6,454 bases of DNA from an uncultured Bacteroidales bacterium (GCA_937894795.1 CALCQV010000163.1:1-6454); one strand, 5' to 3'. Positions 1 to 5,299 are shown, numbered from the stretch's first letter. Numbers and translations: made by a program. The notes: generated by a model from the letters alone, not told the origin.

Positions 1-50
1 AGGAGGCAGCAAGGGCGGCTGTGCCGCCCTTGCTGCCTCCTGCTTTTCTT
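1..50 (+). terminator. Strong rho-independent terminator of an upstream gene
   Basis: Bases 1-19 and 23-41 are perfectly complementary, giving a 19-bp GC-rich stem closed by a 3-base loop (20-22). A T-rich tail (43-50) follows. This is the classic shape of an intrinsic terminator for a gene reading in from the left. The stem begins at the first base of the window, so it may be longer. No coding sequence precedes it here. Confidence 0.75.
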
Positions 51-71
51 CCCCCTGAAATGATAGACCCC

Positions 72-182
72 GTCATCTCGAGCGGAGCGAGAGATCTCAC
101 GACAAGCGCCAAGGCGCTAAGCGCGTAGCCGGAAGTCCCTTCGCCTTTAGAGCCTGTCCCGACTCGTCGGGGAACCAAGAAC
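72..182. repeat. Cluster of REP-like palindromic elements
   Basis: Three small dyads lie side by side in non-coding DNA. At 72-100 is an imperfect palindrome whose outer arms are ATCTC (75-79) and GAGAT (91-95); it resembles the GTCAT-type dispersed palindromes common between Bacteroidota genes. AGCGCC (105-110) faces GGCGCT (113-118). CCCGAC (158-163) faces GTCGGG (166-171). Two GAAC heptamer units (172 and 179) follow. There is no open reading frame of note. Assignment to a dispersed repeat family is from memory and needs a genome-wide count. Confidence 0.45.
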
Positions 183-201
183 AATTAGTGCGTGGAATGA
201 T

Positions 202-234
202 GACGCTGAACGCTGAACGCCGCAGGCATTGAAC
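202..234 (+). repeat. GAAC heptamer units and left 16-bp direct repeat
   Basis: GAAC cores sit at 208 and 215, exactly 7 bp apart, and continue the heptamer theme of the window. The last 16 bases (219-234, GCCGCAGGCATTGAAC) recur exactly at 1849-1864, on the other side of the toxin-antitoxin operon. The unit is non-coding. It may be a dispersed repeat or one edge of a mobile module. Confidence 0.5.
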
Positions 235-254
235 AAAATTTATCTAATATTTGC

Positions 255-291
255 TAACGCAACGGCCATTACAGTAACCCATGTTGCGTTA
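255..291. repeat. Inverted repeat upstream of the toxin-antitoxin operon
   Basis: TAACGCAAC (255-263) and GTTGCGTTA (283-291) are perfect 9-bp inverted arms around a 19-base spacer, about 60 bp before the antitoxin start. It could be a hairpin or a distal regulator site. There is no T tract, so it is not an obvious terminator. An integron attC reading was considered and not supported. Confidence 0.5.
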
Positions 292-325
292 AATCCACAA
301 AAAATCACCCTAAAGTGAACATTTC

Positions 326-347
326 TAAACAAATTTGTTTACTTTTG
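326..347 (+). promoter_or_regulatory. Putative operator palindrome over the -7 box of the antitoxin promoter
   Basis: TAAACAAATTTGTTTA (326-341) is a perfect 16-bp palindrome ending 10 bp before the ATG at 352. It overlaps TACTTTTG (340-347), which fits the Bacteroidota -7 consensus TAnnTTTG. A flanking pair, AAGTGAAC (313-320) and GTTTACTT (337-344), is also inverted with one mismatch. I see no clear -33 TTTG. The gene that follows encodes an HTH protein, so autorepression through this palindrome is the natural inference. If the -7 box is real, the transcript would start at or next to the ATG and be almost leaderless. Confidence 0.55.
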
Positions 348-351
348 TATT

Positions 352-801
352 ATGAAAGATAAGTTAGACATAATCAGAGGCATTCATCCAGGTTTCATTG
401 TTGACCGTGAATTGAAGAGGCGCAAAATCCGGAAGGTTAAATTTGCTTCCGACATAAACGAATTTGCACAAACACTTACGTCTATTACTAAAGGTAAACG
501 GAAAATGAATCCGGAGCTATCCATAAAAATTGGACAGGCATTTGGTTGGGAAGAGGATTTTTTAATGATCCTGCAATCCAGTCATGATGTTAAGGTAGTT
601 ATGGCTAAGAATTCAAAAAAACCTGATCTTTCAAAATTCCGCCCTGTTGTATTCTGGGATACAGATATCCAGAAAATAAACTGGGAAACACAGAGAGAAG
701 CTGTTATTGACCGAATATTAAAACGTGGCAATGAGCAGGAAAAAAGAGAAATTTCCAAATTTTATGGCATCCATCCAGTCAACAATCATGCTGATTTATA
801 A
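352..801 (+). CDS. HigA-like HTH antitoxin fused to a DUF6922-like domain
   Basis: Probable antitoxin and autorepressor of the toxin gene that follows. Residues 11-80 resemble the HigA/XRE antidote family: an HPG-start segment (HPGFIVDREL, 12-21), then GKRKMNPELS (48-57) and IGQAFGWEEDF (60-70), which matches the usual basic loop and the helix pair after recognition helix 3. Residues about 93-139 (FRPVVFWDTD, then INWETQREAVIDRIL, then a final KFYG) resemble DUF6922, a small Bacteroidota domain I recall as a separate gene beside AbiEii toxins. At 149 residues the protein is longer than a plain HigA antidote (about 100), consistent with a fusion. A 16-bp palindrome lies just upstream. The stop at 799-801 is 13 bp before, or overlaps, the toxin start, so the two are translationally coupled. 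Antitoxin function is inferred from domains and context; the DUF6922 match is from memory. Confidence 0.82.
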   Translation: MKDKLDIIRGIHPGFIVDRELKRRKIRKVKFASDINEFAQTLTSITKGKRKMNPELSIKIGQAFGWEEDFLMILQSSHDVKVVMAKNSKKPDLSKFRPVVFWDTDIQKINWETQREAVIDRILKRGNEQEKREISKFYGIHPVNNHADL

Positions 802-814
802 TGAGCTAAAAACC

Positions 815-1459
815 ATGGATAATCTCTTTTTTGATACAATATCACCCATCCTTAAGACTATTCTTATTGATTGTATGCAGGCTCCTGAATTTAATGAATT
901 TCGCCTGGTTGGAGGTACTGCACTTAGTTTACAGTTAGGACACAGAAAGTCAGATGATATTGATCTTTTTACCGATGCTCCCTATCGGTCTGTTAATTTT
1001 GAATTATTGGATAATTACCTTAAAAAACGTTATCCCTATATTGATGCACTAGAGGTACATGTTGCAGGTGGTAAATCTTATTATGTTGGAGAGGATAAGC
1101 AAAAATGCATCAAGCTGGATCTATATTACACTGATAAATACATACATGGATATACCATTAAAGCAGGTATCAGGTTTGCAACAATTGAAGAGATTATTGC
1201 GATGAAGATGGATGTAATATTAAGAGGTGGAAGGAAAAAAGATTTCTGGGATATTCATGAGTTAACCCAATTCTACAGTTATAACCAAATGGTGGACCTA
1301 CATACCAAAAGATATCCCTACTCTGATCACAATGAATTTTCCATGAGATTTACAGATTTTTCAAAAGCTGAAGGTGATTTTACGCCCATATGTCTCAAGG
1401 GAAAAGAGTGGGAAATAATCAAACTGGATCTCATTGATTTCTTTCATGGTGTTTTATAA
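815..1459 (+). CDS. AbiEii/AbiGii-type nucleotidyltransferase toxin
   Basis: Cytoplasmic toxin of the nucleotidyltransferase superfamily (AbiEii/AbiGii, PF08843). Relatives transfer nucleotides to RNA targets such as tRNA ends and arrest growth or abort phage infection. Counting from the 815 start (214 residues), the core motif is VGGTALSLQLGHR (32-44) followed by SDDID (46-50), with D48 and D50 as the likely metal-binding pair. A third acidic residue is probably D102 in KLDLYY. The family's C-terminal signature appears at 122-154: TIEEIIAMK, then RGGRKKDFWDIHEL, containing K131, R140, D143 and D146. The catalytic set looks intact. The same frame opens at 725, with further ATGs at 788 and 815. 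I chose 815 because relatives start close to the NLFxxTISP segment; 788 would overlap the antitoxin by 14 bp and is a fair alternative. No strong Shine-Dalgarno decides it. It is co-transcribed with the HTH gene before it. Confidence 0.86.
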   Translation: MDNLFFDTISPILKTILIDCMQAPEFNEFRLVGGTALSLQLGHRKSDDIDLFTDAPYRSVNFELLDNYLKKRYPYIDALEVHVAGGKSYYVGEDKQKCIKLDLYYTDKYIHGYTIKAGIRFATIEEIIAMKMDVILRGGRKKDFWDIHELTQFYSYNQMVDLHTKRYPYSDHNEFSMRFTDFSKAEGDFTPICLKGKEWEIIKLDLIDFFHGVL

Positions 1460-1489
1460 ACCCTAATTCAGATGCTGTTGTCATATTAA

Positions 1490-1513
1490 CTGATAATGCC
1501 TGTGCATTATCAG
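1490..1513 (+). terminator. Hairpin after the toxin gene, possible terminator
   Basis: CTGATAATGC (1490-1499) and GCATTATCAG (1504-1513) form a perfect 10-bp stem with a 4-base loop, 31 bp after the toxin stop. There is no real T run behind it, so it may be a weak terminator, an RNA-stabilising hairpin or just a palindromic repeat. Confidence 0.4.
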
Positions 1514-1531
1514 CGCTGTGCTTAAATCTTG

Positions 1532-1553
1532 CTTGTCATCTTGCGATGACGAG
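1532..1553. repeat. GTCATC REP-like hairpin
   Basis: Arms 1532-1540 and 1545-1553 pair over nine positions (one G-T wobble) around a TTGC loop, with GTCATC/GATGAC at the core. It shares the GTCATC start with the palindrome at 72-100 and looks like a member of the same kind of dispersed intergenic element. Between here and 1613 nothing else is recognisable. Confidence 0.4.
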
Positions 1554-1613
1554 AATCAGCAAAAAAAGATCATTTTTTAGGTGAAATTGGCTACCCATGG
1601 CGAGGGTTCAACC

Positions 1614-1653
1614 GAACGCCGATCGCTGAACGCCGATCGCTGAACGCTGAACG
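1614..1653 (+). repeat. Heptamer array, GAAC/GATC type
   Basis: Six consecutive 7-bp units begin at 1614, 1621, 1628, 1635, 1642 and 1649. They alternate GAACGCC and GATCGCT, so GAACGCCGATCGCT is a 14-bp tandem duplicate, and they end with GAACGCT and GAACG. The region is non-coding and no protein frame stays open through it. Bases 1654-1723 after it hold nothing I can name. Confidence 0.75.
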
Positions 1654-1723
1654 ATTTTCACGCTTTCGTACCCTAGGCCCCTCCCCAAAGCGTAAATGCG
1701 CTTTAAGTAATGACCGTAACCAA

Positions 1724-1765
1724 GAACAACAAACAACAAACAACGAACAAAGAACAAAGAACAGA
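1724..1765 (-). repeat. Heptamer array, GAAC/AAAC orientation
   Basis: Cores GAAC or AAAC recur at 1724, 1731, 1738, 1745, 1752 and 1759, exactly 7 bp apart. Read on the minus strand these are GTTC/GTTT units, the same family as the array at 1777-1813 but in opposite orientation. Confidence 0.7.
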
Positions 1766-1776
1766 AAGTAATTACC

Positions 1777-1813
1777 CTGTTCCCGGTTCCCTGTTCCCTG
1801 TTCGTTGTTCGTG
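1777..1813 (+). repeat. Heptamer array, GTTC orientation
   Basis: GTTC occurs at 1779, 1786, 1793, 1800 and 1807, a strict 7-bp period with variable triplets between the cores. It lies 11 bp after an array of opposite orientation, so the two can fold back on each other in register. Confidence 0.75.
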
Positions 1814-1835
1814 GAATTGTACAGGCAGCAGAATT
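1813..1835 (+). repeat. Left copy of 23-bp direct repeat flanking the first ATPase gene
   Basis: This 23-bp stretch matches 3122-3144 at 20 of 23 positions in the same orientation; its last 13 bases (AGGCAGCAGAATT) are identical. It lies 36 bp beyond the 3' end of the minus-strand ATPase gene, and the partner lies 136 bp beyond its 5' end. Confidence 0.55.
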
Positions 1836-1848
1836 TTATTCAATAGTT

Positions 1849-1864
1849 GCCGCAGGCATTGAAC
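1849..1864 (+). repeat. Right copy of 16-bp direct repeat bracketing the toxin-antitoxin operon
   Basis: GCCGCAGGCATTGAAC is identical to 219-234, 1630 bp away and in the same orientation. It ends 7 bp before the ATPase gene's 3' end. A shorter part (TTGAACGCAT) recurs again near 3413. Confidence 0.55.
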
Positions 1865-1870
1865 GCATCT

Positions 1871-2986
1871 TTATATCACAACAAATTCCCTAAAATTCTC
1901 CCTGCTAATCAGAAAAGTTTCTGACTGGTAGGTTTCCATAAATTTTTGGGGAAAATTGTGTTTTTTGCCTGTCCACTTGAACTCAAAGCCTGAAATCCGG
2001 CCATCGCGCTCTTCAACCAGGTCAATTTCCTGCTGCTGTTGGGTTCTCCAAAAATACATCTTGGAGTAGGTCTCCTTGTACGAGTTCTGCTTCAGCCTTT
2101 CTGCCATCAAAAAGTTTTCCCATAAAGCCCACTTGTCGCCCCTTAATTCAAGCGGATTGAAATTCCCCAGGATCATATTCCTCAGACCATTATCATAGAA
2201 GTAAATTTTTCGGGATTTGGTAATTTCATTTCTGAGATTCCTGCTAAAGCTGCTTAATCTGAAAACAATGTATCCCTTCTCCAGTATTTCAATGTATTTC
2301 TGAATAGTAACCTTATTTATGCCAATCGTCTGCGAAAGCTCATTGTAATTCACTTCTCTTCCCATCTGAAGTGCCAGCGCCTGCAGCAACTTTTCGAGCA
2401 CTTCCGGACGCCTGATATCTGAAAAAGCGAGTATATCCCTATACAGATAACTGTTGACAAGATTCTTCAGTGTTTCCTTTTCATTTCCCTGATTATTGAT
2501 CACTTCCGGATAGAACCCATACAGCAGCCTATTTTCCAGCTGTTGCGCTGATTTAACAAATCCAATCTTGTTTTCATACTCCTCCCACGAAATAGGGAAC
2601 AATTCATACCCCCATTTCCGACCTGTCAAAGGCTCATTCAACTCATTTCCAAGGTCGAACGACGACGACCCGCTCACAAATAGTTGAATATGTTTAAACT
2701 GGTCGGTGATTATTTTCAGGGTTAGCCCGATTCCCTGAATTCTTTGTGCCTCATCCAGGAAAACAATTTTATGATCGCCCATGATCGTACGTATCTGCTC
2801 CGTATTCGGATTCGATAATAAGGTTCGAACGGTAGGATCATCGGCATCCAGAAACAGATAATCAGATCCTTCAAGAATGCTATTTATCAAAGTGGTCTTA
2901 CCAACCTGTCGTGCCCCGACCAATACAATTGCCTTACCACCGTTAATCTTCTCCTTTATGCGGTTTTCAATCGTGCGTGCGTACAT
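1871..2986 (-). CDS. AAA_14/DUF4143 ATPase with intact PD-(D/E)XK-like C-terminus
   Basis: Predicted cytoplasmic P-loop ATPase of 371 residues, a normal length for this family, whose cellular role is not established. N-terminal AAA_14 domain: Walker A GARQVGKT (24-31), Walker B IVFLDEAQ (74-81, D78 and E79), a sensor-1-like SGSSS (105-109) and the family signature LTGRKWGYELFPISWEEY (120-137). C-terminal DUF4143 region: a winged-helix-like segment around 213-250, then KIYFYDNGLR (260-269), WENFLMAERL (289-298), EID (320-322) and EFK (335-337). The last motifs fit a PD-(D/E)XK nuclease-like fold with acidic residues and lysine retained. The start at 2986 is supported by a promoter directly upstream that leaves a leader of only a few bases. 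No terminator is evident beyond the stop. The gene stands alone, divergent from a second ATPase, and lies between 23-bp direct repeats. Roles in DNA repair, defence or element maintenance are guesses. Confidence 0.88.
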   Translation of the reverse strand: MYARTIENRIKEKINGGKAIVLVGARQVGKTTLINSILEGSDYLFLDADDPTVRTLLSNPNTEQIRTIMGDHKIVFLDEAQRIQGIGLTLKIITDQFKHIQLFVSGSSSFDLGNELNEPLTGRKWGYELFPISWEEYENKIGFVKSAQQLENRLLYGFYPEVINNQGNEKETLKNLVNSYLYRDILAFSDIRRPEVLEKLLQALALQMGREVNYNELSQTIGINKVTIQKYIEILEKGYIVFRLSSFSRNLRNEITKSRKIYFYDNGLRNMILGNFNPLELRGDKWALWENFLMAERLKQNSYKETYSKMYFWRTQQQQEIDLVEERDGRISGFEFKWTGKKHNFPQKFMETYQSETFLISRENFREFVVI

Positions 2987-2999
2987 TGTTTTTTTCTAT

Positions 3000-3031
3000 C
3001 AAAGATATAAAAAAATATCGTAATGACCAAA
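3000..3031 (-). promoter_or_regulatory. Bacteroidota-type promoter of the minus-strand ATPase
   Basis: Read on the minus strand, TTTG (3031-3028) is followed after exactly 20 bases by TATCTTTG (3007-3000). This matches the Bacteroidota -33 TTTG and -7 TAnnTTTG consensus at normal spacing. The ATG at 2986 is only 13 bp beyond the -7 box, so the 5' leader should be very short. This is the best promoter match in the window. Confidence 0.72.
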
Positions 3032-3053
3032 TATTATAATAAAAAGTCATTAC
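3020..3053. promoter_or_regulatory. Inverted repeat around the -33 element, candidate operator
   Basis: GTAATGAC (3020-3027) and GTCATTAC (3046-3053) are perfect 8-bp arms separated by 18 AT-rich bases. The left arm abuts the -33 TTTG of the ATPase promoter. A dimeric regulator bound here would block the polymerase; the regulator is unknown. It could equally be a hairpin. Confidence 0.4.
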
Positions 3054-3121
3054 AATGATCAATTCAACCAATCAGCCAATCAGCTCTCAGCCCCCTATTG
3101 CGTTTATTTTTCCATAATATG

Positions 3122-3144
3122 GGAATGGCATAGGCAGCAGAATT
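3122..3144 (+). repeat. Right copy of 23-bp direct repeat flanking the first ATPase gene
   Basis: Matches 1813-1835 at 20 of 23 positions, same orientation, including the identical 13-base core AGGCAGCAGAATT. The flanking sequence beyond the repeats is not similar. The stretch 3145-3277 that follows contains no gene; the only structure I see is the small palindrome TTTCTG/CAGAAA at 3233-3246. Confidence 0.55.
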
Positions 3145-3277
3145 ATAATCGATTCTCAGGAGGTTAAGATTGCCCAAAACCTCTATAAAATTATATGAAT
3201 CAGCAGCTTATGAAGAAAACTGACTGATCGGATTTCTGCCCAGAAAAATTGAATGTATTATACTGAAAAACAACTCT

Positions 3278-3347
3278 TTACCACTAATAACCAAAAAGCA
3301 ATAAAAATCCTTTTCTGGAAATTACCACTAAAATGACTTTTTGGTTA
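3278..3347. repeat. 70-bp composite of direct and inverted repeats
   Basis: TTACCACTAA occurs at 3278-3287 and 3322-3331 (direct, 44 bp apart). Beside these, TAACCAAAAAG (3288-3298) and CTTTTTGGTTA (3337-3347) are perfect 11-bp inverted arms. The block lies mid-way in the divergent intergenic region, about 250 bp from either ATPase start. It is non-coding and its function is unknown. Confidence 0.5.
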
Positions 3348-3403
3348 AAGCACTGATAATTAGGCACAAGGACGCTTCCAACTTAATAGTTCTAATGGCA
3401 TTT

Positions 3404-3494
3404 GAACAACCTTTGAACGCATAGCTTTGAACAACTATTGAACGCCGAACACCGAACCCTGAACGCGAAACGCGAAACGCGAAACGCGAAACGC
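3404..3494 (+). repeat. Heptamer array, GAAC then GAAACGC type
   Basis: Scattered GAAC cores at 3404, 3415 and 3429 lead into a tight array: cores at 3440, 3447, 3454 and 3461, then four perfect GAACGC-like variants of the form GAAACGC starting at 3467, 3474, 3481 and 3488. The period is 7 bp except for one 6-bp step at 3461-3467. An open frame on the minus strand crosses this array but is only a by-product of the repeat. Confidence 0.78.
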
Positions 3495-3503
3495 TTTTCA
3501 ACC

Positions 3504-3557
3504 TTTCTTTTCGCTCATAAAGAATAATTTTTACTATTTCTTTTCGCTGACAAAGAA
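3504..3557 (+). promoter_or_regulatory. Two tandem dyads upstream of the second ATPase gene
   Basis: A 21-bp unit at 3504-3524 is repeated at 3537-3557 with 19 of 21 matches, 33 bp apart. Each copy is itself a dyad, TTCTTT and AAAGAA separated by 8 bases. Three helical turns of spacing puts both dyads on one DNA face, and the second copy lies where the -33 element should be. A pair of operators for one dimeric regulator fits best. Confidence 0.42.
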
Positions 3558-3565
3558 AACTTTCG

Positions 3566-3573
3566 TATCTTTG
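3566..3573 (+). promoter_or_regulatory. -7 box of the second ATPase promoter
   Basis: TATCTTTG matches the Bacteroidota -7 consensus and is identical to the -7 box of the divergent ATPase promoter. The ATG lies 24 bp beyond the box. The expected -33 position (about 3543-3546) reads TTCG rather than TTTG, so the promoter is good at -7 and weaker at -33. Confidence 0.6.
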
Positions 3574-3596
3574 ATTGAATTTAACCGGCATCAATC

Positions 3597-4850
3597 ATGG
3601 ATAAACAATTCTTACGTGACGTTCTCATTGATCAAAAAGAGACTTTTCTAAACAGAACCGGTCTCATAGATCGTGACATTGCACTGGCTCCCTATATTAC
3701 AACAAATCAAATAGTTGTAATATCTGGAGTAAGGCGAAGCGGGAAATCTTCACTGCTTTTTCTTATAAAAGAGAAAATGCATTTGCAGCCTGATGATTTT
3801 TGTTACTGCAATTTTGACGACGAGCGCATTACTGCAACCGTTGAAACGTTAAATGATATTTATACAATACATCTGGAAGCCTATCGTAAAGAACCTATTT
3901 TCCTGTTTGATGAAATACAGATGGTTCCCAAATGGGAAAAGTTCCTGAACAGGATGTATGAGCAAGGACGAAAAATTTTTGTAACCGGTTCCAATGCTCA
4001 TCTTTTGAGTTCAGAAATATCAACTTCTCTCACCGGCAGGAACAAACCAATGGAATTGTGGCCCTTCTCGTTTTCCGAATTCCTCCGATTTAAGAAAAGA
4101 ACCTACAACATTCACAGCTTATCGGTTAAAAACCAATCGCTATTGGTTAACGACCTGATGGCATATCTTGAAACCGGTGGGTTCCCTCTCGTAGTAAAGG
4201 AGAATGATCTGGAAATAGCCCATGACCTTTTTCAGGACATATTATACAGGGATATCCTTACACGATATAAACTAACCAATGTGGATGAGATAAAACAAAT
4301 TGGACTTTTCCTCGCTTCCAATGTGTCTAAACTATTTTCATATACAACCCTCCAAAAGATTTCAGGAGCCAAGAGCCTGAGTTCAATAAAAGATTACCTG
4401 CACTATTACAGGGCAAGCTACCTTTTTGACTACTTGAAGAAATTTGACTATTCAGTCAAAAAACAAATAATGAATTCACGCAAGGTATTTGCAGTGGATA
4501 ATGCTATTGCCAGCAGATTGGGTTTCCGGTTCACTGAAAACAATGGTCGGCTACTTGAAAACTCCATCTATCTTGAATTAAAGAGAAGGGGTCATGAGCT
4601 TTACTATTATAGCCAAAAGCATGAATGCGATTTCCTGATTAAGGAAAATATGCACATTACCCATGCCATACAGGTTGTTTACACGCTTAACGCTGAAAAT
4701 GCAAATCGTGAAATTGCAGGCTTAAAAGAAGCAATGTCAACCTACAATATACCACAAGGCACAATTATAACAATGGAAAACCAACTTGAACAACCCTTAC
4801 CCCCTGATATTATTGTCAAACCCGCTTACCGCTGGTTATTGGATAAATAG
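3597..4850 (+). CDS. AAA_14/DUF4143 ATPase with altered nuclease-like motif
   Basis: Predicted cytoplasmic P-loop ATPase of 417 residues with no assigned cellular role. AAA_14 domain: Walker A GVRRSGKS (44-51), Walker B IFLFDEIQ (101-108, D105 and E106), sensor-1-like VTGSNA (129-134) and LTGRN (145-149) before the WPFSFSEF segment (155-162). DUF4143 region: winged-helix-like stretch about 247-280, RKVFAVDNAIA (295-305), LENSIYLELKRRG (320-332) and YYYSQKHECDFLIKE (336-350, D345). Where the other ATPase of this window has EFK, this one reads IQVVY (358-362), so the acidic residue and lysine of a classic ExK motif are replaced by Q359 and V361. IQV is usual in one branch of this family as I recall it. 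The start at 3597 fits the -7 box at 3566. The two ATPases are divergent but clearly different lineages, not recent duplicates. No operon partner is seen. Confidence 0.88.
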   Translation: MDKQFLRDVLIDQKETFLNRTGLIDRDIALAPYITTNQIVVISGVRRSGKSSLLFLIKEKMHLQPDDFCYCNFDDERITATVETLNDIYTIHLEAYRKEPIFLFDEIQMVPKWEKFLNRMYEQGRKIFVTGSNAHLLSSEISTSLTGRNKPMELWPFSFSEFLRFKKRTYNIHSLSVKNQSLLVNDLMAYLETGGFPLVVKENDLEIAHDLFQDILYRDILTRYKLTNVDEIKQIGLFLASNVSKLFSYTTLQKISGAKSLSSIKDYLHYYRASYLFDYLKKFDYSVKKQIMNSRKVFAVDNAIASRLGFRFTENNGRLLENSIYLELKRRGHELYYYSQKHECDFLIKENMHITHAIQVVYTLNAENANREIAGLKEAMSTYNIPQGTIITMENQLEQPLPPDIIVKPAYRWLLDK

Positions 4851-4864
4851 TTCACGATTGTCCT

Positions 4865-4879
4865 CCCGATAAAATCGGG
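4865..4879. repeat. Small hairpin after the second ATPase gene
   Basis: CCCGAT (4865-4870) and ATCGGG (4874-4879) pair around an AAA loop, 15 bp after the stop codon. A T tract is lacking on the plus strand, so terminator function is doubtful. CCCGA/TCGGG palindromes of this kind also occur at 158-171. The following 4880-4929 holds nothing beyond GAAC cores near 4908 and 4915. Confidence 0.4.
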
Positions 4880-4929
4880 GCAGGCTATGCCCCATGCCTC
4901 TGACAAAGAACCAAGAACTCAATTTTACC

Positions 4930-5085
4930 TTCCTTTTGGAACCATTAACATCGCTTATACATCACCTATACATTGCCTATACAACCGCTATACAATAACT
5001 ATACGAATATGTATACCTGATGTATGGCGATTGTACACGGATGGTACGGGTATTGTATGCCCGGAGCTAACCGTTCCTTAAGGAA
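4930..5085. repeat. 156-bp symmetric element built of ten 11-bp repeats
   Basis: Ten units starting with TA (mostly TATACA on the left) begin at 4956, 4967, 4978, 4989, 5000, 5012, 5023, 5034, 5045 and 5056. All steps are 11 bp except one 12-bp step at the centre. The right five units are the left five inverted: with the axis at 5007.5, I count 51 Watson-Crick matches in 78 opposed positions, plus 6 G-T. The ends are TTCCTTTTGGAA (4930-4941) and TTCCTTAAGGAA (5074-5085), themselves palindromic and mirrored in register. An open frame crosses the element but looks like chance. I do not recognise a named family; it could be a foldback element, a multi-site protein array or a long RNA hairpin. 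Confidence 0.75.
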
Positions 5086-5299
5086 TCCTGACCTGATACC
5101 TGACCGATTTCACCCGGCCGGATATCGACTTTCATTTTCCGATCATTGTGGCATCCTTTTTCCATAATTGTGTCAACCTCTTTCACCACTGACAACATCC
5201 TTTTCAACCTGTTGATAACTTTTTTTTATGTATTACTTTTTTATTCAAACCAGTTTCCCCAACTTTAACCCTTCAAAAACGCGCTAAATGCAGTATCAA
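5086..5299. other. AT-rich non-coding stretch with one DnaA-box-like site
   Basis: No credible gene. It begins with CCTGA repeats (5087-5105). The complement of TGTTGATAA at 5210-5218 is TTATCAACA, one base from the DnaA box TTATCCACA, followed by a long T run (5220-5227). A single degenerate box is weak evidence and no origin is claimed. Confidence 0.35.

Noticed and set aside
255..294. Possible integron attC site
   Set aside because: GTTAAAT (288-294) fits the GTTRRRY core, but the opposite core position reads TGCTAAC rather than RYYYAAC, the L-box layout is missing and no integrase is in view.
1614..1813. CRISPR array
   Set aside because: Units are 7 bp with no spacer-length intervals and no cas genes are present.
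3328..3594. Minus-strand open frame of 88 codons
   Set aside because: It runs through the GAAACGC heptamer array and the promoter dyads of the second ATPase; the protein has no recognisable features and the frame is explained by the repeat.
4887..5081. Plus-strand open frame of 64 codons
   Set aside because: It coincides with the 11-bp repeat element, whose period is not a multiple of three; no ribosome site and no protein-like pattern.
5172..5227. Replication origin
   Set aside because: Only one degenerate DnaA-like box plus a T run; no box cluster and no replication gene nearby. The 11-bp array could be viewed as iterons, but a Rep gene is absent from the window.
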